Under the pieces are notes generated by a model. It saw only the letters and a program-made list of their open reading frames with translations, ran no database searches and was not told where the DNA came from. Shown piece after piece: positions 35,726-48,200 of a DNA stretch of 64,000 bases. Made by a program: the position numbers and the translations under genes. Position 1 is the stretch's first letter. Each line of letters starts with the position of its first letter. This DNA comes from Echinococcus granulosus (Eukaryota > Platyhelminthes > Cestoda > Cyclophyllidea > Taeniidae): contig NW_020170383.1 of NCBI RefSeq assembly GCF_000524195.1, positions 896,489-960,488 on the forward strand. Direction: 5' to 3'.

Positions 35726-37234
35726 GAGATCTAAGGCGGCCCTTTACCAAAACGAACATTTAAACAAAAAAACCTACGTGTTGCATATCTACCAAAAGTT
35801 AATAATTCTTCGCGGTACAGTTATTAACCGTTACATATCGCAGCCAAAGAAGCAAGAACAAATTTGTCAACAACAATTTCACTTATTGCGGCAATTTGGT
35901 GTGACAACCATCAAACCAGTCACCTTCTTCACTGCTCAATGAGTGCTTCAACTCAAAAGTGATCCGATGTTGATGATTTGTCTGTTAGTTCTCAACAGTC
36001 TGACATTTCATTATTTTTCTTTGATTTGAAAAGTGGACATTGCCAAATCATAAGTCAATTTTCATTGAGCAATCTCTTTTAGGTGAAATTTATCTGAGAT
36101 ATCTCTTTAGGTTATTTTGCAGTTCGTATTCCCGAATTTCTAAGGTTATTTGATGGAGCTGACTGCAAGCTTGAGTTTGTCTTCAGGCATCGGTACTGCA
36201 TGTATTTTAATTTATTTATGCCAAAAAGCTAAATTTTCGATAATAATACAATTCTAGTTTGAATCGTTTTAAAGGGTTGTGATTTACCTCCTTAGAAGCA
36301 TTCTGTTCCATTCAAAGTCTTGCCGTATGTGGTGCTGAGTATTCCCACTTTCCGAAACATAATTGAAATCGCCCCCATTGAAATAGTTTTGACCAGAAAT
36401 TAGAGTCCTTTAATGAAGCTAATGAGCTAAAAATTAATATTAGGGCTGGGGCACAGGTCGATTAGCCAGCAAATGTTACATTTTGTTTCGCCACATAATG
36501 CAGAGCTTCCTAAATCGAATTCGCTAAATCGGTTCACAAACACCCTACAACTAGGAAGATTTTGTGCAATCGCATTATCTCAGAGCAAAATGAGCAAAAT
36601 ATCTCGCCAAAACTTACATTAATTTCTGCCAATGCTATCATGCGCACTGCGTAAATCGTCCAAATTTCGACTTTTACGGATATTTGACCCATCCCGAAAA
36701 GTTGATGGAAATGGGGAAGTGGTCCAAATCCCATTTCATTGGCCGCTTAGGTCCACCATCGCCTTTGTCATTTTCCTGCATGGAAAGATCAAAATCACGT
36801 TCACTTACCCATAGAATTATTGTGAGTCATGAGGAGATATTCCATGGTCAACTCTGATACTCGGTTTTGGAAGTGACTCAGAGTTTTGGATTGAATCTAA
36901 AACGACCTGTCTGCCTTGTTTGTTAAACAAAGTGATAAGCGCATGTGTTTGCCAAATGAGCATTTTATCCTCAGCCCACTGACTTCTTCGTTTCCCTTTT
37001 TATCCCTTTGAAAATGCTTTTGTTGTCTACCACCAATTAATCCTCCTTTTTTAGCCTTTTGACTGAAATTTAGAAATTCATAATAAAAGTTCTTAACTTG
37101 TGTAAAGTTTGTATTCAGCGAAGAAGCCTAATATCAACAAAGAATTTTTGTTGAATGTCGATTAGGCTGGTGGTGGAATCGTCAAACGATAGATCTGTAA
37201 ATTAACAATAGTTTCATGATGAAGTTATTAGGAT

Positions 37235-37345
37235 CTCTAGTCCCCCGAAGACGGAAGAAGACCTACTAATAGGTCTGAATGGCTGGGATCGAGGGCTACT
37301 GGCATGGCCCGGTCATGCCACCCAGAGGAAGGTTAAAGGCGGAGC
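37235..37345 (-). repeat. Dispersed repeat, copy F
   Basis: On the plus strand: TCTAGTCCCCCGAAGACGGA, AGAAGACCTA, then GGCTGGGATCGAGGGCTACT, GGCATGGCCCGGTCATGCCA and CCCAGAGG. The AT-rich middle block (ATATGCATATT) is deleted. Confidence 0.65.
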
Positions 37346-40300
37346 TTTCAGTACCCACAAGATCAAAACAAGGAGTTCAAAAAACTATCAAAGCATTACA
37401 AGTTTGCGGATCACAGCTATGAGTGGGTGCAAAAGCAATAAAGATTAGTAGTGCTAATTAACGGTACATGGCAGCACAAAAAGTGAAACTTAATTTTGCC
37501 AAGATTGTTAATTCGCCTCTGGAATGTGCCCAGCACTTTGTGAAAATCAAAGAATCGATGGCCTGTGTAGAAACATTAGTGGCATTTGGATAGCACTCGA
37601 AATACCAAACATCCGGAGAAAGTGCTCAATGCCAAAGCAGTATTCGCGCATATCTAGTTTGGTAATAAATCCACCAATGGTAAAGTATCGTTGGCTTTTT
37701 CTTTAAAGCGACTTCCATTCATTCAGTTAGGCTCCATTCGGAAATAGGGAATGTAATAAAGAAAGTTTTGCGCGCCAATGATCCAGAAGCCTTAAATATA
37801 TTCGGTACATTATCTTCCAAGTTTAATCCATTCTGCTTAAAAGCGGCATACTTTTATGTACAGTAATTGCGTTTAGCCAATAGCTTTTCGAGGGACGATA
37901 TTCTTATGCTGAAGATGTGCTTCTACCGAAAGGCGGGATTGAAGGGAAGGAAGGCTGTCCGCTTTGTTTATTCACCGCATTGTATTCAATCACCTCATGA
38001 TTTGAATCAGCCTTTGATTAGAATGACAAATTGTGTGGCATAGCCTCATAATTTGTCATCACTGTGTAACTCATCTCTGTGCCATTCCCTCAATTCGTTA
38101 GCTTGTTCTGTAGTACTTTTTACTGCAAATCTGAATATCATCGACTAGAGACAAATGGATAGTAGACTTCCCAGATAATTTGACATTCTTTGCGGGCAAT
38201 TTTGTAGCAGCTTAACAACTGTGGCAAAAGTGGTCGAGGAGTATTATAAATTACTCGAATTCATTATACCACATACATTCCTTTTTTCATAGGGAGTTGG
38301 TAAGGGATTTACAAATTAGCCAAACGCATTAGAAGGACTGTGGTTTCCACCTTTAAAATATTTTTATTGTTCATTTGTCCATAAATTCAAATGCACAATG
38401 AGACTTTTCTTCAGCGATATCCAGTAGGCGGTCACTTCACGAGTACCACGTTTTGTTACAGTTTTTTTGAATTTCGATAGGATCAGTGTTTACAGGCTCC
38501 AATTCATGATAAAGCAAATTCAAACCCAAACACGTTATAATGGTCTATTTCATACTTTATTTGAAGGAACATATAGTACACCTGCTCGTTGAAAGGAACT
38601 TTAGAACGAGATATTTAAGTGCATTTAGATATTTGCCTGTCGACACTGAATTACAAAGACGATGTTTGGAAAATTTTTTAGCATTTCGTGAGGCTGGTCG
38701 CAGTGGTGCTTGGCTGTTTGTGTACAGGCGGAATCGATGGCGCGCGACTGCTGCGCCCGTTTCAGCGGCCGTAGGAGGCAGAAACATGCGGTGTGACACA
38801 GACCGGCTTGCTGTCGCGCTGTGACCCAGTGTTAATGCATTTTTATCGCGCCCGCGGGTTTATGCAGGCGTCGTCATCGCGGTTGGCCCCGCGTCACATT
38901 TACATCCCCCAGGGTGTCAGGTTTGCACTCAATAGCTCTGCATGTTTTGCAAGATTCGTAAAAATTTCACCCCTTGACCTTATTTTGTCGTAAAGCGCTC
39001 TCCACCCTGCATACTCTGACCTTATCATCCATGTTTAGTTTAAAACTTTGCGCATTTTTCGGCATTAGGAATGCCTCCCAAGGTGACAGCATCGCCCTCC
39101 TGTTTCTGACATTCATTCAATCTAGATCTTTAGAATAAAGGTCTTTCAGCAACCTTCATTATTCGAATAGACTTATTCGCCTATCCTAAAGAAATGAAAT
39201 TTGATGAATTCGTATTTGTCCATCTTGTGTAACTGAATAAAAGTTCCAAAGTTATAGGTATAAAATGGTGGAAGTAAATTTAAAACCAGATTGTGTCTAA
39301 TACTTTAAAATTGTTATCTGTTGTATTGCTTCACACAAATTTGAAACATTGACATCAGCCTACTTGTAAGCTAACTGTACAAAATGACGTCACTTTCAGG
39401 ACACGCTAGCCGATTTTTTCATTCACCCTCTTTCATAAACATTGGATTGCCTTGTTCTTTCCGCCTTTTCTTAAAATTCGCATTATTTTCTCTAGTGAGG
39501 ACCTCTAAATGCGGCAAGTAAACACAATGGATGTGATTTCTAAACAGCAAAACATGTACCTTCTGCTGGCACCGCTCTCTGTGGGCCTCGTCTTTTCAAC
39601 TTTTGCACCTCTCCACGCACGTGTGCCTGCCCGATGAGTCAACACCGACGCGGTGCCTCCGCGACTTCTGTGAGGTTTGGCCAGCAAAACTCGGCAAGTG
39701 AATGGCTCCCGAAATCAATCCTCAGTTCTCTCACGCCTTTCGTGACACTCGGATTCGCTCGGCGAAAGGAATGTGCTGTTTCCAGTTACTACCTGGGGTC
39801 CTCATCGAGCTTGGGATTGTCACTATTAGGACACTAAACTTTTGACTCACTCGATCGAATTACTAAACGATTTGGCGTTTACTTGTTTATTATCAATGAA
39901 ACTGTTGATGAGGGAGACGTATCTTTGCCTTGTTTGCCCAAACTCTCCTAAGCAGTTTTTTGTACAGTACATAATGCAGAAAGATCAAAAATTACATCTC
40001 TAAAATTTAGGAAATGGTCTTCTAGAATGCCCAAAATCCTTAGTGTATTTACTGAGTAGTCATTTCTCTGACCAAGGTAATGCTTACAATGATTATCAGG
40101 GCATTGTGGAAATTAGCTCGAAAATTGTTACGCATTTATTTTACAACTTATTTGAACCTCTTATTTTTTCATTTTTGGGCAATAAAAACAGCGCAGTTTA
40201 TGTGGAGTCAGCAGTACCAATGCATCCTTTTAGACAAAACATTGTTTCCCCTCATTTCGAATTGAGCCTTATCAGAATGCATTTAAGATCATTAAATAAA

Positions 40301-43300
40301 GAAGACGAAGGCTAAAATGGTTTGCTGGTGAAAATTGATATGAGCCGAATGCTAACATTCTTCCAGCAATTACTTCCGCTAGTGCATAAATTACAATGCA
40401 TTTAAACAGGCAATTCCTGCATCAGCCAAATTTACGATCCTCTTGTGTTACAATACAAAATTTGGTAAGATAATGTAAAAGAGCTCACGTTACTGAAGCA
40501 ATCCTGGTGCTATCGGTCATACGCCTCATTTTAAGTGTACAATGCCGTCAACGTTCGTAACTTAAGCGGCTATTTCGAAGTTTGGGTCATATTACTGCAC
40601 ACATGCGGTTAATCCCTATTCAAATGAAAAACTTCCCATACTGCTGGCTCATCTTCGGTACACGAAGTTGTGTGATGAAGCACTGCTGATTTTAGTCCAA
40701 TTAGCTAATACTCAAACACTTCGAAAACCATTTCCTCCTTTTAATTTACGTCAGCCATCTTTAAAACAGCAGTAAATCCCATTACAAAACATATTTTGCA
40801 TTATTCTGCTATGCAATTACCGTCCATCTGGTTGATTAATGTGTTTTGCTCCAGGAATTCCATCATATTTGGGCCTTTATTTCCATTCACAACACTTGGT
40901 TTAACGACTGAAGGCAGGAGCTGATCCGACAGAGGGATACCAAAAGAAACAAGTTTACATAGATGGCTGTGGGAATTTATTTACAATTTTCATCTACATT
41001 TATGGCGACTTGGGGGCTCTATCACCTTCGCAAGGGCTTAGTCAGACCAGTTAAATGTCAGGAGCCCGTTCGACCAATCTGTGCTACAGCCAATCCCAGC
41101 AACCCAACACATTTGCACATGGGAGAGTTGTGCCTTGGATTGGTCATTTGCTGCCACACCATTAAATGTGCGGTGAGATTTGTTTCACTTACTATTATCA
41201 CCACATTCTTGCGCCTTTACTTTAACACAACAGGCTGCATTAGCAGTAAGGGGTGGTACATGCTAAAAGTAATAATTAGAAAAAATTTTTTATGCATTGA
41301 TTCGTTATTTAGTCGAATTCGGGTTTCATTTAAGGTTGTAAAAAATTTGAAGATCATTCAAACAAGCATCAATCCAATATCGTACATAATGAAGGCCATC
41401 CAGGGTAAAATATGCATAAATACTTCACAAAAAGAGGCTTTCGTATGATTTAGTGATATTGCTGATATTCAAATGGCACAACAATCCGTGGAAAACATAT
41501 CAGCATAGCAAGCCATCCATCCAAGAGTAAATGACAAAATTGGTTTCTAATAGGAAGATCAAATTATGTCCGTTGATGTGTTACGACACTTTCCGTCGTG
41601 TTTCAAGCTTTAAATAGAAAACAATTAGGACTTAGGGCATGGCATTGTTCACCGAGGAGGTAAAGTCAAACCGAGTTTTATTTTAATGGTTGCCACTAAA
41701 TATGTACATCCCAACAAAACCTTTTGCCTAAGAGCATAGAGCATGCATTTACTTAGGTGCTGTTCGACCATTCGAAAGCACTTTGTGCGTAACCCTTGCA
41801 TTCATGCTTAGTGTAAACTTTGCAGTTGGCAACGTGGAATGATTTGGGTGGATGAGCTTATGACCTGCCGATCAAGGCCAGGTGCCTCTGAAAGTTTACA
41901 TGCACGATTTTTGTCTCAGTAATTTCACAAAAGTATAACGTAATAGTTCAGCGAAAGTGGCAATACATCCTAGCAATAAAAATGCAGTAGTTGAAGCACT
42001 TCAGGTAAACTCTTATGCGGTGCCAACCTTTATGAAATTCACCATTGCATTTCAATTAGAAGATCGAAGTATGCAAATATTGCCAACAACATTGTGATGA
42101 TTCAATATATGCCAAGAGCTTGCACACTATTCTTGATATTTACGCCTGGGTATGAACCTGAAATAAAATGCCGAGTTCCTTTGGCACTTACGGTATTTAT
42201 GTATTTACTTCCTAGGCATTTATTTCATAGTACATAGATGCAAAAGCATGTCTCTTTTTATGTTGTCGGGCATGAAAACTTGATCCTGCAGTTTAATATC
42301 ATATTTTTTTGAAAAAGTATGATCTTGGTTTTTTCTGCGATGTTTAAGAGGCCGGACTGATTTTGCCTACTGTTATGGCTAACCGGCATTCTCAAAGGTA
42401 ATCAGATTTCCTTCAATAACTTTTATCCACCATCAATGCTGTGCGTGTCCTGTTGAGTTCGCCCGCAAATGTTTGATCTGGATTAGTATGGCTATTGGAA
42501 GAAAAGGTTTTAATTATTCTTTAAAGGATTTGCTGAATTTGGCCTCACAGGGCACAGCCACTGAACCAACAGAATGCCTACTCTATTCGCCGCACTTTAT
42601 AAGAATTGGGCAATCCAACGTTGGAGAAAATCTTGCACTTTTAGTCCGAAAAGTTATTAGACTAAGGAGGTTAAAGCATAATTGTGGGTTTGCTTTTTTT
42701 TACATTAAGAGTTCTAGTATGAAAGAGGTCGCACATAGCTTTTCCCTTGGGTGAATGGACTATAACTCCACCTGCCCCCGCAACAGGCTCAGATCCCAGA
42801 ATCAACAAAATTGTACCTTTTGTCTTAGTAACCCCATTATAGTGCAATCGCTCAGGCTCACTACAAATGTCCTGACTTGTAGGCTCAAAATGCGGTTTTG
42901 ATTTCGAGACCTTCACAATAAAATGTATCAAGAAATTTGCCATTACGGGCTTACAAAACAAATGGGCTAAACTTTTGAGCAACGCTAATTATGAATTACA
43001 TCTCGGAGGAGCTATTTCTTTCCCTACTCCTAAAGTTGCAACAAAATGTCTACTGCAGATGTACAGTTATCTTGCATGCTGATAATTAAAGTGCTAGGAG
43101 GTCACAGGCACACGATGATTGAAATAATTTACTGAGGAGGTTTGAGGACAAGTAGCTTTAGGTTATCATATATTTTTCATCATTACTCTCAACATTTTAG
43201 CATAGCATTAATTGGAAAATTCCTCTGGGACTTTTCTCTAATAATACTTTTTTTGCGATTACATGCGGTGACACGGTTAAGTGGGTTGCTTTCGCACCTC

Positions 43301-44786
43301 GATAAGCGTCTCCAAACGGTGTCAGCTGTTACCCCTTCACTCGGTCCTAGCCATCTGTTATTCAAAGGAATTTCGCGAGCATCGTCTGAGTAAACTTTTA
43401 TTCGATCGGCCGTTAAATGATGAATTCTCCACACACACAATGGAAAATGCGAAGAGTCCCCCAAGGCTGCAGTCAAAAAAGGAGGCAGGCCATCTACTAG
43501 CAGGCTGTCCTTTGGGAATCCAAAATTCAGCGATGTGTTTTGGTTGAATGTTTCGATTTTTCACTTGATTTTTAAAGTAATAAGAGATGGAGTAAAAGGT
43601 AAAAAGCTTCATTGACTAGTCCAAGTGACGTTAATAGAGGGCGAATTTCCTGTAAATATTCTACACACAATGTAAAATAACTTTAAAGTCTTTCATAACT
43701 AGAATTTTAAAAAATATTCAAAAAACGGCCAGCTTTGCTCGAGCCTTTGAAGTTTTTGCCGTACCTGTTTGGGTAAGAAATTAATTCAACAAGTAGGTCT
43801 GCCAACATCAGTGTTAAGTAATGTTTCAAAATAAAAGAAGAAATCGCAGCATCACATCCCAACTTTTAAATAGGTCATTTGAGATCCGAATTTCATGATT
43901 CTGTTTGAAGTGTTGTAAAGGTTTTAAGGGGCTTCAAAAGTGAAATATTTTTAATGGAGGGACGTGCATCTCTCGCCAATCATACTACTGGTCCAGTCTG
44001 TGCCAACCTTGCCACTTGAACCAATAAAGTAGGGAAAATATCGCTATTACAACGCCTCTTCCCACTTTCCAGCTTGCTGCGTCATCAACGGTTCACTTAA
44101 AAAATACAACAGGTCCTGCTGGATAGAGAAGTAAATCATGCGTTGAATAGCTTAGTATTGTGTATTTTTGCCTGTGGATTTGGAATTAAAACCTTTCTCA
44201 TGCATTTAATTGACAACATAAATCATTCATAATTTTCTCATGGATCTTTATTATAGATCCAATCTGCATTGGGCTATCAGAAGAGGGAATATCACATCCC
44301 AAATAAAAAATACGATGATCATTATTTAGAATTCACACAATCAAGAGACAAATTATTTATTTTGTTGTTTGATCAAGCTGGATATACAGGTAATTCACGT
44401 TACGCCAGCACATTCATGAAGTTATAAAAAGACCGAACAATTGTATGGAGAATTCTACCTGCAGTTGCGCCCTAAATACAGCCTCCATTTCTTCAATATC
44501 CGCGTTCACTAACGTCTATCTCAAAGCTTACTTATCATGGAGAAAATTGTGATTTGAATTGCTTCCTTGGCAGCCCCAATGTTTAACCCCTGCTAATCGG
44601 TACTACATTTGAAAACCAAGACTTGCCTCAAATCAAAAGGGAATTAGTACTAACAGATGCACAGGGCAACATCCCACGTAAGCACATATGGACGTAACCC
44701 TGCAGTCAACTCTGACCGAAATAAAAGATAAGTGTGGTGGTTTCTCAATGCATCAGTCATATTTCAAATAAACCCGTTCGGCACTC

Positions 44787-44948
44787 ATGAGTGAATACAA
44801 ATGGGATGTTGGCTCTCACGAGGATGATGATTCGTTTCTTTCAAGAATCTGCGCAAAAGGTGTCGTTGCCTTCCATCCTGAGCACATCTGTTTCTGGAAG
44901 TTCGGAGGCGTGGTGTACAAACTGCATGAATTCCAACTTCTAAAATAA
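44787..44948 (+). CDS. Small open reading frame of 53 codons, unrecognised
   Basis: ATG at 44787, stop TAA at 44946-44948. The product begins MSEYKWDVGSHEDDDSFLSR and ends with FGGVVYKLHEFQ. Composition is balanced and protein-like: acidic start, then a Cys/His/aromatic-rich second half. An in-frame stop (TAA at 44769) precedes the ATG, so it is not an open exon continuing upstream. It lies 270 bases before the sickle-tail-like start and could be an upstream ORF in that mRNA, a first exon of an alternative form, or chance. Confidence 0.25.
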   Translation: MSEYKWDVGSHEDDDSFLSRICAKGVVAFHPEHICFWKFGGVVYKLHEFQLLK

Positions 44949-45220
44949 ATTTTTTATTTTAACGCATTTTCGTATTTAAATGGAACGTTTTTTTAATGCC
45001 TCAAACGTTAATAAATGATTTCCTTTTGAACAGAGGCAATTCTGTCAAGGATTTAATCTTGGTTCTGTTCACAATTGCGTCAAAAAATCCACTACCGATT
45101 TCCAAATACCTGCTTTTATTTTGCTCCTACCTTACAAAAAGGTATGGGCGCACTCAAATGTATGGATTAAAGGCAAAACACTTTCCTCCGATTTTATATT
45201 CAGCCAATACGGATGCTAAG

Positions 45221-48200
45221 ATGGTGAAGAAGAAGCCATTTTGGAAGCTTTCGAAGCAGAGGAACAACACTACCCTAAAGCCCGTCGAGGCGGCTCCAGC
45301 CAACGGCACGTTGCGCAGCCTCTTTATGGATGACACGGCGCTATCGCGCTCCATGAGAAGGAGCAGTCTTACCGACTTCGACGTCGGGGTGCCAAAGTTC
45401 CGACGGCCTTTACGCGAAAGCCGCTCCATCTGTGTCCCTTCGGCGGCAGAACAGGCTTTCCTTCGAGAAATAAATATTGCCGGACTTTCTACACAAACTC
45501 AAGGTATTTATAAGAGACTGTACTGTTATATTTATAAGTAGCTTTAAAAATAATTTTTGTTGAGATGCAAGAACATGCTAGTCTTGAGTGGTAACCATGC
45601 ACCCTGTCCTTTTCGTCACACAGCCAGGTAATTTCTAAGTTCTAGGCAGTAAATTAACCTTCCAAACAAATAAAAGTAGCACTGATTATAATAGGACGCC
45701 GTGCAAGGTCTGAATAGTGAAAGCGGTGCTTTGAGGTGAACTCTCCATGTGTAAAATATCACCTCCCTCGCTTCACCCCCCAATATGGCTGCACCTATTA
45801 CGCATTTTGGCTAGTCGACTTTGAATATTAGCACAAGGTTGTTTTTAAAGGAAAGCTGGCTGAGGCTGAAGGGTGGCATTTTTTTGCAGAAAACCTTCAT
45901 TACTGTGTGCTAACGAAACACGCTAAATTGGTTAATTGAGTGTGCAGCTGTAATACACTTCTAAAACTTTAATTAGGGTGTTTTAAAAATGCTAGTATTT
46001 GAAATTTGCACATCCTTCACGATTTGGAAGGTTATCGCAAGTTTTATCAGAGGGAGAAAATTCACCTGCTAACTCAATTTATCGCGCCAAATACAGTCTC
46101 TACAACTTACTTTGGTAAGGGGCGAATAAATTGTGCCAATAGAAGCAGACTTTTTTCATTTTGTGAGAGAAATGGGAGTCTTATTCTACCGTTGAAATAG
46201 ATACTGTTCACCTACAAAATACATGCGTGGATTCATTGTCAATCAGCTATGATAATGTGCTTTCTAAAATAAAAAGGAATCCTATCATTATTTTAAAAAC
46301 AGCCTTGTCTGTTAGAGTGTTTATTTTTACCAACTTGCTGATGGCAAAGTTGGGTGACGACCTCCGATTCCAACTGCATCATGAAATATTGCCCAGGAAT
46401 GCTTCCGTTTAGTCGGGGCGCAGAATTTTCGACTATCTTATGGTTGTAATCGGACGCAAGGTTCTCCGTTCTAGTGATGACTCTCTTACTTGAACAGTAA
46501 TAACAGTTTTTGCATGGAGAAATAGTCCCCAGTAGAGGTGTATTTCAACGTCGGAATTATCCGACATGAAGAGGGTTACAATACAATGTGCTGGCGGTGG
46601 ATAAAAAGCAGTGTTAGTGTCACTCCATGCCACAGTTGCCGCGACCTAGTCACCGTTTCCAGGGCATTTTCCGCGGCTGCCATAGATGTACGGCGGTGAG
46701 TTGGAAGGATTTATGCGAGAAGCGCTAGCGCTGTCCTACACCCCAGCGGCGCGAGGCACGCAAGGCCACGACAACGGGCCTCGACCAATTGGCGCGCGCG
46801 GCCATTGATTGGGTGGTGGACTGGACAAATGCCTGCCAACGTGCGCACACGCAAGCACCAAGGCCAAAGAAACAGTAAAAGAAAAAGAATGCGTTAATTT
46901 TTACGGAATGTTGCAGCGGTAGTGGTATAAGTTGGAGCAGCGCGGTCGATGTTACGGCAATAAAAGCAGTCATCGGGTCTGAAGCACCTTTTCTAATCAT
47001 ACGAGTTTAAACTATTCTATACTACGAAAGCAGATTGGGAAGCTGAGTTTGCATTTTTGAGGTATGCTTTTTATATTCATTAAAATTGCTACAACACAGC
47101 TTTTGTGTTAAGATTTACCAGAAATTCGTTGGGAAGACTTGGTTCCTTTTATTTAAATGCTTCTTTTAACAATTACAGTTACTCTTTTCCTATTCTTTTA
47201 CTCTTCCACAAATTAAATAATGGCAAATTACTAATTCCGTCTACTTTCCACTTTGCTTTGTTTGCCTTTGTCTAAATAAATAGTAAATAATCTTATTCAA
47301 GGGTGATTTAAACTATTCTTAGGCACAGTAGTAACGTATCTCCCTATCTCAATTATAAGTTCTTCCCCTGTCAGCCTGGTACTATTAGAGGGCATCCTGG
47401 AGGCTTCGCGTCTACTTCGGATTTATTGATAATGCTTGTAATTCCTCTCACACTAGCTGGCCATCCATTTGCATTGTAGATGCGATTGCTTTTTCATGTC
47501 TGTTTCCTGTTTTAAATAAACTGAGAAGTGCCGAAATGGATGCCAATGATAATTCTCTTGATTTCCGATTAAAGCTGAATGTTTAAGTACATCCACAGTC
47601 AAGCATCTTCCTGCCCATTACTTTTCAATAATTAAATGTAGTTTCTGTCTATTCGTTTTACAAGAGGTTAACTTCTCTATCCTAACTTCTTAAACGAATT
47701 TCGTTGGCCATACTGTGTCGTTCCTACACCTTATGCATGAAGCCGTATGTGTGATATAAGCGTCCAAGTAAACTGTCAAAATGATAAATCGCATATGGAA
47801 TGAATAATGTCAAAAAATCCGGGGAACTTTTTGCTGTACAGAACATCCTCAGCTAGATTACGTCACCTAAACCATTAACCATTTTGTGGTGAATTAGAAA
47901 GAAATGTTTGCGGGCATTTTTCGCAAGAATTGTGATAGATTCCCCAGTGTTACAAAACATCCTTATTACTACGTGATTCCCTTAAACAAGTAATTTTTCT
48001 AGTAGGTTAAGTCGTCCCTGGTTTTGGGCATCCACAAGTCGCAGCCGATGTTCGTTTTTGCGCTCAGTGATACCACAACAGATCAGTTCGTGAAGTGCTG
48101 AAGGCCGTGTCCGCTGCCTTCCAATAACACTAACGCATTCACTTCAACAAAAGCACAAAAGGCTTATACACAGCAGCAAAGCAATTTAGTGAATCAAGGC

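Larger units (their letters stand above)
34971..44786. other. Gene-free stretch with repeats E and F
   Basis: No gene that I can support. It includes repeat copies E and F, a small hairpin at 35413-35434, and two CpG-rich patches (about 38690-38900 and 39590-39830) like those at the left end of the window. These are open in several frames but match nothing. Overlapping frames at 42473-42982 and 43142-43612 also lack recognisable content. Confidence 0.4.

Noticed and set aside
46053..46116. Possible exon in intron 1 of the sickle-tail-like gene
   Set aside because: Good donor (GTAAGG) and acceptable acceptor, but at 64 bases it shifts the frame so that exon 2 would run into an early stop. Joining exon 1 directly to exon 2 keeps phase.
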